DNA of 64,000 nt from RHKX01 sp963784885 (GCA_963784885.1 CAWATA010000004.1:780215-844214), one strand, 5' to 3'. Shown: positions 43,749 through 52,479, counted from the first letter of the stretch. The notes: generated by a model from the letters alone, not told the origin. Numbers and translations: made by a program.

Positions 43749-45821
43749 TCAGCCACAGAAGCCCGTGTCGTTGGTCTCGCCGACGACCGCGCAGACCTTC
43801 TCCAGCAGGACGCGATCGATCTCACGCAGGCTCATCGGATCACCGCTGCGAATCCGCCGCCGCACCTCACCGATGAGCGGTTCCCGCGGGTTAGCCGTCC
43901 TCGCGCGGTCGAGCTCGCGCAGCGCCTTTCCCTCCTCGCCCCGCAGCCCGGCGACCGCGCCGATCTCCATCAGCGCGTACCAGTTCGCCGGATCCCGTTC
44001 CCCGGCGCGCTCGAAGGCCCGCTGCGCCACACCCTCGTCGCCCATCGCCGCCGCGATCGCGCCGGCCGTCAGGTCGGGTTCGGCACTGAGGAAGTTCAGC
44101 CCGCGGGCACGGTCGAGCCGCTCGAAGGCCGCGTCCGGATCGGCGCCCCAGTTCTCGGATGCGATCTGCACGTCGCGGGCGGCGATCCACGGCAGGGTCA
44201 GCGACAAACACGCCAACAGTCCGATCGCCACTCCGGCAACCGCGACGGCGATCCGCAGCGGTGCAGAACGCCTCTCCTCGCCCGGCACCGGCTCGCGGGA
44301 CTGCTCCGGCCGGCTTGCCATTCCGAGCCACGCGAATGCCGGCGCGGTGATCGCCGGAAACGACCAAAGCCAGTCGCCGGAGCTGTGCAGCGCCACGTAC
44401 GCCGCGGCACCGATCGCGGCACCGATCAGACCTTGGCGGAACTTCGACTCCCACCCGCCCCTGCTCCGAACGAGGGCGACGACGGTCGCGAGCCCGAACC
44501 CCGCGAACAGCAGGAACCCGATGATCCCGGTCCCTCCGAGGATCCTCAGCGGCAGGCTGTGCGGATAAAGCGGGTCCTCGTCGCTCTCGCGCCCCACGAG
44601 GTACGTCTCGGCGAAGTTGTCGGAGCCCTCGCCCAACAGCGGTGAACCGGCGACCTGATCATTGATCACGATCCGCCAGAAGTCGTAGCGATTGCTGCCG
44701 AGGTCGCCGCTGAATCGGGTGTCGCCGAATCCCTGCTCGGAGTAGCCGCCCTTGAAGTCGTCCCAGCGGTCGCCCGCCCAGCTCAGCGGATTCCCGATCG
44801 CGGCGAGGGCGAGGACGACCCCGACGAGTGCCACCGCCGCCACGCAGACCGCCGCGATCCGCCCCGAGGCGACGGCGACGCGATCTGAGATCTCCACCCG
44901 GCGGTCCGCATAGCCCAATGCGGCGCCGATCACGGCGAGGGCAACGAACGAGACGAGGATCGAGCTCCGGGCACTCTCGAGCGCGCCGGCGACGTCGCCC
45001 CCGTCCTCGGCGACCGTGAAGACATCGAGCATGACCGGAGTGGTGGCCGCCGCTGCCGCGGCGACGAGGAGCGTGAACAGCAGCGCCCGCAACCGGTTCG
45101 AGACCACGCAGAGGTAGATGACGAGCGCGAACGGCAGAACGATCACGAATCCGCGGCTTTGCGTCATCAGGGCGACCTCGAGGAGCACCGCCGCGACCCC
45201 GAGCAGGACGCCCCGCAGCGGCCACGGCGTCTCCCGGCGGCTGCCGAGGAACAGGGCGGGCCAGACCCCGCCGATGAACAGGGCGGCGACGCCGTTCGCG
45301 TAGCCGGCAGGCTCGGCGAACCGGCCGCCGATGAACCATCGGATCGGATCGTCGGCGCCCACCGCCTGTTGGATCTCGACCACAGCGACCACCGCGAGCG
45401 CGACTGCATAGACGGCCATGACGATCGCCATCGAACTCGAACGCCATGCCAGCAGCGAGAAGACGGCGAAGACGACCAGATAGATCAGCGCGCGGTTCGC
45501 CCCGTCCCAGGCGATTCCCTGCACGTCCGCCCAGAGAATCGAGAGGAAGTTCCAGACGACGAAGGCGCAGAGGAACCCCAGCGCGACGCGGACCGGGATC
45601 GGGATCGCGGCGAGCCGAGGGCGGACCGCGATCAGCACCACCGCCAGGAGGGCGACGAGGAAGATGGCGCCGGGAGCCGAGCTCGTCGTCGAGAACCCGC
45701 CCCCTGCTACCGCCCAGGCGATGAACACGCCGACGCAGGCGAGGCCCGGCACGATCTCGAACGGGAACGCCGAGGGGCCCTCCTCCCGTCGCGAAGACGC
45801 AGATCCCTCGCCCACCGTCAT
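43749..45821 (-). CDS. O-antigen ligase/polymerase-family protein with TPR-like tail
   Basis: 690 aa. About 13 membrane segments in residues 25-520, with the Wzy_C-type extracytoplasmic loop GSNRYDFWRIVINDQVAGSPLLGEGSDNFAETYLVGRESDEDPLYPHSLPLRILGGTGIIG (R...W.P..G.G....H...L....G.G). The C-terminal soluble part (about 545-690) has helical repeat character (AAFERLDRARGLNFLSAEPDLTAGAIAAAMGDEGVAQRAFERAGERDPANWYALMEIGAVAGLRGEEGKALRELDRARTANP), as in PglL/ligase proteins carrying TPRs. Could transfer a finished glycan to a surface acceptor. A second such protein besides that at 38340. Confidence 0.87.
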   Translation of the reverse strand: MTVGEGSASSRREEGPSAFPFEIVPGLACVGVFIAWAVAGGGFSTTSSAPGAIFLVALLAVVLIAVRPRLAAIPIPVRVALGFLCAFVVWNFLSILWADVQGIAWDGANRALIYLVVFAVFSLLAWRSSSMAIVMAVYAVALAVVAVVEIQQAVGADDPIRWFIGGRFAEPAGYANGVAALFIGGVWPALFLGSRRETPWPLRGVLLGVAAVLLEVALMTQSRGFVIVLPFALVIYLCVVSNRLRALLFTLLVAAAAAATTPVMLDVFTVAEDGGDVAGALESARSSILVSFVALAVIGAALGYADRRVEISDRVAVASGRIAAVCVAAVALVGVVLALAAIGNPLSWAGDRWDDFKGGYSEQGFGDTRFSGDLGSNRYDFWRIVINDQVAGSPLLGEGSDNFAETYLVGRESDEDPLYPHSLPLRILGGTGIIGFLLFAGFGLATVVALVRSRGGWESKFRQGLIGAAIGAAAYVALHSSGDWLWSFPAITAPAFAWLGMASRPEQSREPVPGEERRSAPLRIAVAVAGVAIGLLACLSLTLPWIAARDVQIASENWGADPDAAFERLDRARGLNFLSAEPDLTAGAIAAAMGDEGVAQRAFERAGERDPANWYALMEIGAVAGLRGEEGKALRELDRARTANPREPLIGEVRRRIRSGDPMSLREIDRVLLEKVCAVVGETNDTGFCG

Positions 45822-45862
45822 TGCGGCAGTTTATGCCGCCCGATCGGCCGGAACGGGATCCC

Positions 45863-45886
45863 CGGGGCGCGGGCACATGCGCCCCG
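45863..45886 (-). terminator. Hairpin between the 45915 gene and the Wzy-like gene
   Basis: 8-bp stem CGGGGCGC/GCGCCCCG with an 8-base loop, 29 bases after the stop at 45915. No T-tract; could equally be a leader structure of the downstream gene. Confidence 0.42.
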
Positions 45887-45914
45887 ACCCCCCGGGCCGA
45901 GTCGCCAGGTTCGG

Positions 45915-46256
45915 CTAGGCGGCAGGCCCGAGCAGGCTCGAGAGCACGCCGGTCCACTCGTCGAGGTGCGAGGACACGCCGGCGATCATCGCCTCCCATC
46001 CACCCTGGGTGTGCTCGGCTCGCAGAGCGAGGTCGGCCGCCGCGGCCGAGATCTCACTGAGCTCGCCTTCGCCGAGGCTCGGGTCCCGGGACTCAGCATG
46101 GCCCCAGGCCAGGGCGAACGCAACGGCGAAGCCGAGCTGATCGAAGGAATCGAGAACGCCCCGGCGCTCGCGGAGCGCCTCGTGCATGGACGCTTCGACG
46201 CCATGGCCATTCGTCAGAGCACCGTAAACGTGGCGACCGAGTGCTTCTGAATTCAA
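45915..46256 (-). CDS. Hypothetical helical protein
   Basis: 113 aa from TTG 46256 (LNSEALGRHVYGALTNGHGVEASMHEAL), chosen because AAGGAG lies five to six bases upstream; a longer frame to 46298 has no such site. The rest (ERRGVLDSFDQLGFAVAFALAWGHAESRD...ISAAAADLALRAEHTQGGWEAMIAGVSSHLDEW) is predicted all-helical, soluble, without signal peptide. I do not recognise the family. It precedes the Wzy-like gene on the same strand by about 90 bases. Confidence 0.55.
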   Translation of the reverse strand: MNSEALGRHVYGALTNGHGVEASMHEALRERRGVLDSFDQLGFAVAFALAWGHAESRDPSLGEGELSEISAAAADLALRAEHTQGGWEAMIAGVSSHLDEWTGVLSSLLGPAA

Positions 46257-46327
46257 CTGGGCTCCTTGTCTCTGCCTTCGGAGAGCCCTGGCGCCCATTG
46301 AGCGTCCCTGGAACCAGTCGCCCTCTC
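46257..46327 (-). promoter_or_regulatory. Leader with mutually exclusive stems that cover the ribosome-binding site
   Basis: On the minus strand, GAGCCC (46264-46259) overlaps the AAGGAG ribosome-binding site and can pair perfectly with GGGCTC (46288-46283). That latter segment overlaps CTCTC (46285-46281), which can instead pair with GAGAG (46327-46323), releasing the ribosome-binding site. Two short hairpins lie between. The arrangement suggests a switch but is judged by eye only. Confidence 0.35.
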
Positions 46328-46491
46328 CTGCGACCGCTGGATACGGTCTAACGACGATTGCGCGCCGAACCTAGACGATGCGTGCCGGTTCGACAACCGA
46401 TAGCCGCTTCCGGGTTTCCCCGTCGTCGTTGGCGGCTCACCGGCGCCGCGCCGCTGCCGCCGCCGGCGCCGCCGAAATAAGCTGTTCCCCG

Positions 46492-47688
46492 ATGGTGTTC
46501 CTTCTCGACGGCTCAGTGCGGGCAAGGCGGTTACGGCTCTCGATCGGGAGGGCGGCGCTGCTCTCTCTCGCGGCGATCCTCCTGCTGCCCTGCTCATCCG
46601 TCGCCTCCGACCGAGGCCATTCCCGGTCGGCGGTCCGCGTCGTCGAAACGGGACGCCAGGCCGAGCGCCGCGAGACGCTGCCGATCACGACGCGCGCGGA
46701 CACGGGCATGAAGACGGTGCTCTCGGTGCGCTTGCCGAAGATCCGCCGCGGCATGCGGATCACCTTCGACGGCGAGGTCGTCCTCTCGACCACCTGCGTC
46801 GAGCAGATCAGCCGCTGCATCGGCCGCAGCTACTCCTTCGACCCGCATCTCGAGGCCCAAGTCGTGATCGCGGCGGGACCCAGGGCCACGAAGCCGTCGC
46901 GCTCGGTACCGGTGTCGCGGGTCGCCCGACTGACCTGCGAGCAGACGCGACCGAACCGCAACCACCACTGCCCGACGGGGATCGACGAAGGCTCGACTCG
47001 GATCGACCGCCTCTCGGAGTTGCCCTGTCGGCCCGACAAGTGCCGTCTCAACATGATCGCCGGGGCCTGGCACCGAAACGCAAGCGCCAATCAGGTCGTC
47101 GTCGTCGGCTCCGATCAACCGGACGGCGGCGTCGAGGGCGGGAAGGCGAGGCTGAGCGCAGCTGCGGCGCTCGGAGATGTCGGCGTCCACAGGACGCGGA
47201 CCGACCGCCTCCGGACCCAATCGATCCCGGCATCGTTCAAGTCGGGTAAGCGAGTCGTCTACTCGCAGCGCATCGGGAACCTCGAACAGGGCGACGCTCT
47301 CCTGATTCGTTCGCGCCAGGTGAGTCGCATCCAGCGGTTCCCCTACTTCCTCTCCAATCAGATCGTCGTGAGCACCCGGCCGACCGGGACGCGGCCGTCG
47401 GCGATCTCCCGTCGCTCGCTGAGCAGGTCGGGCACCGTCACCGAGACGACCGGCTTCAACTGCACGCTCGGCCGCAGCGCGTTCCAGTCTCCGTGCGTCT
47501 CGGTCAAGAGCGGCATCGCCCAGGTCGAGCGGGTGCCGCGCACGAAGACGGGGAGCAGAAAGCCCCTCTACGCGAACCTCGTCTCCCGCGGGTTCCCGAA
47601 GCTCGCTCAGGCGCGGGGCTCATACCCGCCGATCCGGGTCAAGGACCACGGCTTTCTCAGGGTGATCAGGATGAGGGCGCGACCGTAG
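46492..47688 (+). CDS. Exported cysteine-containing protein with duplicated domain
   Basis: 398 aa. N-terminal basic region and hydrophobic segment (RLRLSIGRAALLSLAAILLLPCSSVAS) form a signal peptide. Two halves look related. The first has YSFDPHLEAQVVIAAGPRATKPSRSVPVSRVARLTCEQTRPNRNHHCPTGI and the second FPYFLSNQIVVSTRPTGTRPSAISRRSLSRSGTVTETTGFNCTLGRSAFQSPCVSVKSGI. Each has a C-x(8-10)-C pair after a conserved ST/GP-R-x-T-x-PS segment. Family unknown. ATG 46492 lacks a strong ribosome-binding site. Monocistronic, on the right border of the polysaccharide region. Confidence 0.68.
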   Translation: MVFLLDGSVRARRLRLSIGRAALLSLAAILLLPCSSVASDRGHSRSAVRVVETGRQAERRETLPITTRADTGMKTVLSVRLPKIRRGMRITFDGEVVLSTTCVEQISRCIGRSYSFDPHLEAQVVIAAGPRATKPSRSVPVSRVARLTCEQTRPNRNHHCPTGIDEGSTRIDRLSELPCRPDKCRLNMIAGAWHRNASANQVVVVGSDQPDGGVEGGKARLSAAAALGDVGVHRTRTDRLRTQSIPASFKSGKRVVYSQRIGNLEQGDALLIRSRQVSRIQRFPYFLSNQIVVSTRPTGTRPSAISRRSLSRSGTVTETTGFNCTLGRSAFQSPCVSVKSGIAQVERVPRTKTGSRKPLYANLVSRGFPKLAQARGSYPPIRVKDHGFLRVIRMRARP

Positions 47689-48143
47689 GGCGGGCGAGCT
47701 GTAAGTAAGTGGCCGGGCGGCGCGTCGCGCCCCCGGCCGTGGCTGGAGCTCTGAACGGTCCCCAGCGCCGTTTCAATCGGCAGTCTGCCCCAACACCTTC
47801 AACCGGCAATCCCGAATGCAGACAGGGTCCAGCTCCGGGCCCCGTTCCGGCCCGAAGCTGGACTTCACGGGCAGGCGCACTCCTTGGGGGGCGGAATGCG
47901 TCTGGCCCGACTGGTGACTTCGACGCCGACCGAAGGCGACCTGCGACGTCTTCCCGCGTGGGTCCTTTCAACCGCATTCGCCGTCGCCGTGGGCGAGTGA
48001 AGCCGGACTCCTCGATCGCGATACCCCCTGCAAGCGAGCGGACCGACCGGCGGGTGCCGGGAACGCTGAGTGCTTTGGGTTGGTCAACGAGAACGCCCGG
48101 CTGATCAGCCGGGCGTTCCCTTCATTACTTGTCGCTTCCCGGC
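47689..48143. other. Intergenic region with hairpin, no convincing gene
   Basis: 455 bases between convergent genes. Short frames here have no plausible start context or recognisable composition. The region contains an imperfect hairpin at 47827-47863 (arms GTCCAGCT/AGCTGGAC, extended by CGGGCC/GGCCCG) and the palindrome listed separately. Confidence 0.5.
48091..48118. terminator. Perfect palindromic terminator between convergent genes
   Basis: 28-base perfect palindrome with 14-base arms (GAACGCCCGGCTGA and its complement), 25 bases past the stop of the 48144 gene on the minus strand, followed on the plus strand by CCCTT. Symmetric, so it could stop transcription from both sides. Confidence 0.7.
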
Positions 48144-48986
48144 CTAGCTGGCCTTGAGGCGCAGCATCGGCTGGTAGCCGGTCCAGCATCCGGCATCGAG
48201 CCGGAAGATCCCGGTTCCACCGGAGCCGCTGTCGCAATAGGCGCCACCCCACGTCGAGTACAGCCAACCGTCATCCGGATTCGGCTGACTTCCGATCGTC
48301 GGCGAATCGCCGATCACGGCTACGTTCAGCGAGTCGTATCCGCAACCGCCATCCTCCGTGTAGCACGGCGCCGACGTACCGATCGGGTTGTATCCGTAGT
48401 GGGTCGTGTCGTACGCCAGCGAGACGATCACGTCGCTCGGAAGATGCGCGTTGCCGAATGAGATCGACCGCCGCACGAGCTTGCCGTTGTAGCACGTGGT
48501 GTCTTTTCTGCTGTACCACTTGCCGGCGTTGCCGCCGGTGCACTTCTTGGCGTTGGCAGACGGCCGGTACGGGATGTCCATCGTCTTCGTCGCCCGAGTC
48601 ACAACCGAGCCGGGAGCATCACCGGGACCGACCTTGTAGATCGTGGCCGTGATCGTTACCGGAAACTTGGCACCACCGGTTGTGGAGCAGTCATTTCCGT
48701 TCCAGGTGCCGCTCTCACAGCCCCAGCTCGAGAGTCCGAACCGGAGCTTCGCCGACTTGGCAGCTACGGCGCCACCTTGGAGTGAGACCGCCCCTCCGTA
48801 CTCTGACGTCGAGGTTGCCTCGTACCCCAGGCTCGCCACGTTGCCGGGCAGCGGGCTGGGTTCGTTCTGGTAGACGGTGACCGCTGCTGCCGAGGCCGTA
48901 CCGGCTCCGACCAGCGAGATCACGGTGACGAGCGCTGCCAGTGTGGCAGTCCCCACGACGGTCCTTCGTCGCTTCAATCCATTCAT
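48144..48986 (-). CDS. Exported protein of unknown function, disulfide-rich
   Basis: 280 aa from ATG 48986 (MNGLKRRRTVVGTATLAALVTVISLVGAGTASAA, signal peptide), with AAAGGGG six bases upstream. The mature region is beta-rich with cysteines in WGCESGTWNGNDCSTTGG, KKCTGG, TTCYNGK, APCYTEDGGCGYDS, AYCDSG and GCWTGYQPML. The order NVASLGYEATSTSEYGG ... VTITATIYKVGPGDAPGSVVTRATKTMDIPYRPS suggests a secreted lectin-like or adhesive sandwich domain. Similar exported proteins are common in Solirubrobacterales; role unknown. Confidence 0.7.
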   Translation of the reverse strand: MNGLKRRRTVVGTATLAALVTVISLVGAGTASAAAVTVYQNEPSPLPGNVASLGYEATSTSEYGGAVSLQGGAVAAKSAKLRFGLSSWGCESGTWNGNDCSTTGGAKFPVTITATIYKVGPGDAPGSVVTRATKTMDIPYRPSANAKKCTGGNAGKWYSRKDTTCYNGKLVRRSISFGNAHLPSDVIVSLAYDTTHYGYNPIGTSAPCYTEDGGCGYDSLNVAVIGDSPTIGSQPNPDDGWLYSTWGGAYCDSGSGGTGIFRLDAGCWTGYQPMLRLKAS

Positions 48987-49564
48987 GGGCCCCCCTTTGG
49001 GCTTAGATCGCGCCGCCGGAGCGGTAGCGATCGCTTTGTTGCCCACCGCTGACACGATTGCAATGGGATGTACGGAACGTACTCAATCCGTGCCGGCTGT
49101 TGCAAGCAAGCGCTGTTATCCCCGAACGGACATCCGTACATCTCCCGGAGTCGTCACCCGACTCGGTGCACTGCGAAATCGACATATGGGCCACGGACTC
49201 CTCGCCGGTCTCTCGGCATTCGACAGATGGAGCCGTGCACGGGCCCGATGGGCAGCAACCGGCTCGATGGAGTTCGGGCCACAGACCTTCGCCGCCAGGA
49301 GCCGTTCTTCCGTCACGGGCGGTTCTGGGTCAACCCGGATCCGAGCCGGCGTCACTTCGTCAGGCGGACCTACCTATGGGCGACGCCGATCGGCCGTGCC
49401 ATCGCCCGGATCTACGGGTGTGAACCCGGCGCTGACGATCACGGCGATGGAGGAGCGAGCGATGAGCATGCCGCCGCCGCGGGACTGAAGGTCCGCGGCG
49501 GCCGGCGCGCGCGCCGGCGGGCTGGTTAGATGGAGGCCCACCGGCGCGTGCCGTGTCAGCCGGC
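48987..49564. other. Non-coding or decayed region
   Basis: 578 bases without an intact gene. Short out-of-frame stretches look like old coding sequence (for example PFFRHGRFWVNPDPSRRHFV near 49,290-49,360 on the plus strand, and the oxidoreductase tail listed separately). The left end should hold the promoter of the 48986 gene. A GC palindrome at 49501-49518 may end the lipoprotein transcript from the right. Confidence 0.45.
49418..49488 (+). pseudogene. C-terminal remnant of a GMC oxidoreductase
   Basis: The short frame GVNPALTITAMEERAMSMPPPRD-stop matches the closing signature of GMC/cholesterol-oxidase-type enzymes and closely parallels GANPSLTITAMTERAM in the intact enzyme ending at 57184. 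Nothing upstream in this frame continues the enzyme, so it is a fragment. Confidence 0.5.
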
Positions 49565-50164
49565 TCAGCCGGCAGTCGCGGTGACCGTCACGTCACCGAT
49601 CGTCAGGCCGCCCTTGAACAGGTCGACGCTGAACGCGTCGTTGAGGGCTGCCGCCCCGTCCTTGCTCAGGGTCGCGACGATCCCGGAGGCGACGATCGTC
49701 CCGTCGTCCTGGTCGGTGCGCTCGAGACCCGTGAGGTCGAGGTCGAGGGTGACCAGCTCGGTGCCGTCGGGCGTCGTCGCGGTCAGCGTGCCGGCCGTGG
49801 TGTCGACGACGAAGTCGGTCAGCGCGACGCTGGTGTTACCGGCGGAGAACTCGAGACCACCGCTGTGGTCGATGGTCCCCGCAAGCGTCTCGGAGTCGAC
49901 CTCGCCGCCCGTGATCGGGAAGGCGATCCCGTCATCGCCCGCGGTTGCCGGGTCGACCGGTGCCACGTCGACCTTGTTGTCGGTCAACACCTTGGCGGTA
50001 CCCGCATCCAGAGCGAGGACGGTCTGCTCACCGTTGAGGTTCAGCGTCTGCGCCGATTCGGCGGAGGTGGCACTTGTCTCGTCGTCACTGCCGCATGCGG
50101 CGACGACCACCGCCAGCACGCCGACTGCGCCGATGACTGTCGTCAGTCGAATGATCTTGGTCAT
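49565..50164 (-). CDS. Exported lipoprotein with beta-rich domain
   Basis: 199 aa. Lipoprotein signal MTKIIRLTTVIGAVGVLAVVVAACGSDD (lipobox VAAC). The mature domain is threonine/aspartate-rich beta: LNLNGEQTVLALDAGTAKVLTDNKVDVAPVDPA, FPITGGEVDSETLAGTIDHSGGLEFSAGNTSVALTDFVVDTTAGTLTA. This style recurs in actinobacterial surface proteins and is reminiscent of HtaA-like haem-binding domains, but I cannot confirm that. AAAAGGA nine bases before ATG 50164. Acidic, probably displayed on the membrane outer face. Confidence 0.72.
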   Translation of the reverse strand: MTKIIRLTTVIGAVGVLAVVVAACGSDDETSATSAESAQTLNLNGEQTVLALDAGTAKVLTDNKVDVAPVDPATAGDDGIAFPITGGEVDSETLAGTIDHSGGLEFSAGNTSVALTDFVVDTTAGTLTATTPDGTELVTLDLDLTGLERTDQDDGTIVASGIVATLSKDGAAALNDAFSVDLFKGGLTIGDVTVTATAG

Positions 50165-50375
50165 GGTTTCTGTCCTTTTCTTGTCTAGGGTTTATCTAGG
50201 TTCTGCACCGACCGTAGCAGACAAGGCAGGCTCTGTGTCTAATGTTTGTTTAAGGATGGCTGCCCTCCTCGTGCGGAGCCGATCCAAAGGGCCGCAGCGA
50301 GATTCAATTCTCGGCCGGGTTCGTCTCTCGCTACGACTGCGGATCGTCGCGGGCGCAAGCAGGCGAGGGAAGTTG

Positions 50376-50573
50376 TCACGAAGGCGATCCGGTCCCGCCG
50401 TTCGTCGAGAAGACGAAGCCCTCTCCCCCGCCGCCCTGCATGACCCGGTAGTTCCGGAGCTCACGGGCGATCGCCCGCGGTACCGGGACCTTGCGGCGGC
50501 CGGCGACGGTCTTCGGCTCGATCAGCCCGACGACCGGGTCCCAGGAGGCCTCGACCCGGATGATCCCCGCCTC
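50376..50573 (-). pseudogene. Tyrosine recombinase (phage integrase) fragment
   Basis: A minus-strand frame reads GGIIRVEASWDPVVGLIEPK, continuing TVAGRRKVPVPRAIARELRN and GGEGFVFSTNGG, then a stop at 50376. The SWDP-x-x-G-x-I-x-PKT-x-AGRR-x-VP pattern is that of the catalytic-domain beta hairpin of actinobacterial integrases. The upstream Arg box and the downstream HxxR and Tyr are absent. Remnant of a lost integrated element. Confidence 0.65.
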
Positions 50574-50635
50574 AAGATGCTGCCTCGACGAGAGTCATCC
50601 CTTGCCTCCCTCGCAGCTCGATTTTCCGAGCCGCA

Positions 50636-52210
50636 TCAATATGCACCAAGAGCGAGTCGCTGACGAAGCTCCTCGATCGACTTGAGCGCCGCCTCCGTGT
50701 TGGCAGAGCTGCTGCCTGCTTCGCCCCTCGCCGCAGGAACCGCCGGCTTCTCCGCCGAGTAGAGCCAGGTATCGAAGAAATCATCGAGCTGCCGGCCGGA
50801 GACGTCCTCGGCGACCACGATGAACTGCTTGGTCGTGCCGTTGCCGCCGGCCCGGCTCTTCGCCCAGCGGCTGATGATCTTCGAGAAGTCGTCGTCTCCG
50901 ACCTCGAGCCGGAGCGCCTCGAGCGCCATCATCCCGCGGACGTAGACGGCATCGCCGAGCACGTCTTCAGGACCCGGATCAGCGACCTTGACCGACCAGA
51001 GGGGATCGTCGGCCGGCAGGCCGGCGAGGGTGCCGGCGTAGATCTGGTTCGGCGTAAGGCCGCCGTGGGCGCCGTCCCAGAGGTACTCGAAGTAGGTCGC
51101 GAAGCCCTCGTTCAGCCAGATGTCGCGCCAGCGGTGCAGTGCGATGTTGTCGCCGAACCACTGGTGGGTGAGCTCGTGGGTGACGACGAAGTCGGCATCG
51201 ATGAACTGTCCGAGCCTGTCGATCCAGAAGATCGCCGCATAGACCGGTCGCGTCTGGGTCTCGAGCGCGAACGCGATCGGCCGCTCGGGATCGACGATCC
51301 CGCCGACGGTGTCGAAGGGGTAGGGCTGACCGATGTTGTCGGTGAGGAAATCGAGGATCTCGCCCTGCTTGTTCAGCGACGAGTCGATCTCATTCCTCCA
51401 TTCGCCTGTGATCGCCGGGTCGACTGCGTCATAGACGGGGATTCCATCGGCGGTCTTCCACTGATGAATGTCCCAGTTGCCGATGTCGATCGTCGCCAGG
51501 TAGGAGGCCATCGGCGCCTTCGCGTCCCAGCGCCAATCGGTCCATCCCGGCTCGCCGGGATCGGTCCCCTTGAGCTTTCCGTTGGCAACCACGCCATAGC
51601 CGTCGGGCACGCTGACGGTGAAGTCGTAGGAGGCCTTGTCGCTTGGATGATCGTTGACCGGGAACCAGGTCGCAGCCGAGTCCGGCTGGCCGACCGCGTT
51701 TGCGCCGTCGCTCGTCGGGGTGAAGCCGGTCGGGATGCCGAAGACCCGGTCCCTGAAGTCGACCGGGACCCCGCTGTAGCGGACCGTCAGGGCGAAGCCA
51801 TGTCGTTTGCGGAGCGGCTTCTTCGGGGTCACCGTGAGCTCCTGACCATCGCGGCTCCACCGCGCCTTCTCGTTGCGGACCTTGATCCGCTTTACATCGA
51901 AGCCGAGCAGGTCGAGGTTGAAGCTGCAGAGGTTCCCAGTCGCCTTCGCCCGCACCTTGGCGCGGCCGCGGAGGTTGTCGTTGGCGGGGTTGTAGGCGAT
52001 CTTGAGGTCGTAGTGGCCGACGTCGTAGCCGCCGTTGCCGGCGTCGGGGTAGTAGGGGTCGCCTGCTCCCGATGCTCCGGCCTTGCAGTGCCTGGTGTTT
52101 GCGTCAGCTACCGAGGCGGCTAGAAGAAGGACCGCCAGGGCGATCATCACAACTGAAAAGCGGAAAGACGAGAGGTCCCGAGTGGGCGGACGGACGACCG
52201 GCGCGATCAT
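50636..52210 (-). CDS. Secreted M1-family metallopeptidase
   Basis: 524 aa from ATG 52210 with GGAGG nine bases upstream. A signal or anchor segment (FRFSVVMIALAVLLLAASVADA) is followed by the N-terminal beta saddle (GGYDVGHYDLKIAYNPANDNLRGRAKVRAKAT) and the gluzincin domain. That domain has VVTHELTHQWFGDNIALHRWRDIWLNEGFATYFEYL, giving HExxH-x18-E for zinc and catalysis. The C-terminal helical part (EDVLGDAVYVRGMMALEALRLEVGDDDF) is shorter than in aminopeptidase N. Gly-x-Met-x-Asn is not obvious; an ALET motif (IAFALETQT) replaces it, as in many secreted actinobacterial M1 proteins. Extracellular peptide breakdown is likely. Confidence 0.9.
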   Translation of the reverse strand: MIAPVVRPPTRDLSSFRFSVVMIALAVLLLAASVADANTRHCKAGASGAGDPYYPDAGNGGYDVGHYDLKIAYNPANDNLRGRAKVRAKATGNLCSFNLDLLGFDVKRIKVRNEKARWSRDGQELTVTPKKPLRKRHGFALTVRYSGVPVDFRDRVFGIPTGFTPTSDGANAVGQPDSAATWFPVNDHPSDKASYDFTVSVPDGYGVVANGKLKGTDPGEPGWTDWRWDAKAPMASYLATIDIGNWDIHQWKTADGIPVYDAVDPAITGEWRNEIDSSLNKQGEILDFLTDNIGQPYPFDTVGGIVDPERPIAFALETQTRPVYAAIFWIDRLGQFIDADFVVTHELTHQWFGDNIALHRWRDIWLNEGFATYFEYLWDGAHGGLTPNQIYAGTLAGLPADDPLWSVKVADPGPEDVLGDAVYVRGMMALEALRLEVGDDDFSKIISRWAKSRAGGNGTTKQFIVVAEDVSGRQLDDFFDTWLYSAEKPAVPAARGEAGSSSANTEAALKSIEELRQRLALGAY

Positions 52211-52479
52211 CTCAGGAAACCTCCCCAGTTTCCGTTTTCGCGCGAGGTATGCCTCAGCGCACAACGTTCATAGCCGGAACTTGACTCGATGTCAAAGTTT
52301 TTCGGCTGACTTGCCTCCTGAAGATCTTTGCCTGAATACCAAGCAAGTTGTTTGTGCGGCCCTGTGATCCCTCTTTACTCTCTTGGGCGCAGGGCCGCAG
52401 AGCCTGCGATCGGCGGTTGCACTCAACTTCGTCGGATTCGCCGGCGGCGCTCCGACGATTGCCGGAGTGGGCCGGCCAG

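Noticed and set aside
41331..44645. 1,104-codon plus-strand frame crossing the riboswitch, glycosidase and neighbouring genes
   Set aside because: It crosses several real genes on both strands and two terminator hairpins, and has no recognisable domain.
47709..48104. 131-codon plus-strand frame in the intergenic gap
   Set aside because: Low-complexity Arg/Pro/Ser composition, no ribosome-binding site, and it runs into the palindromic terminator.
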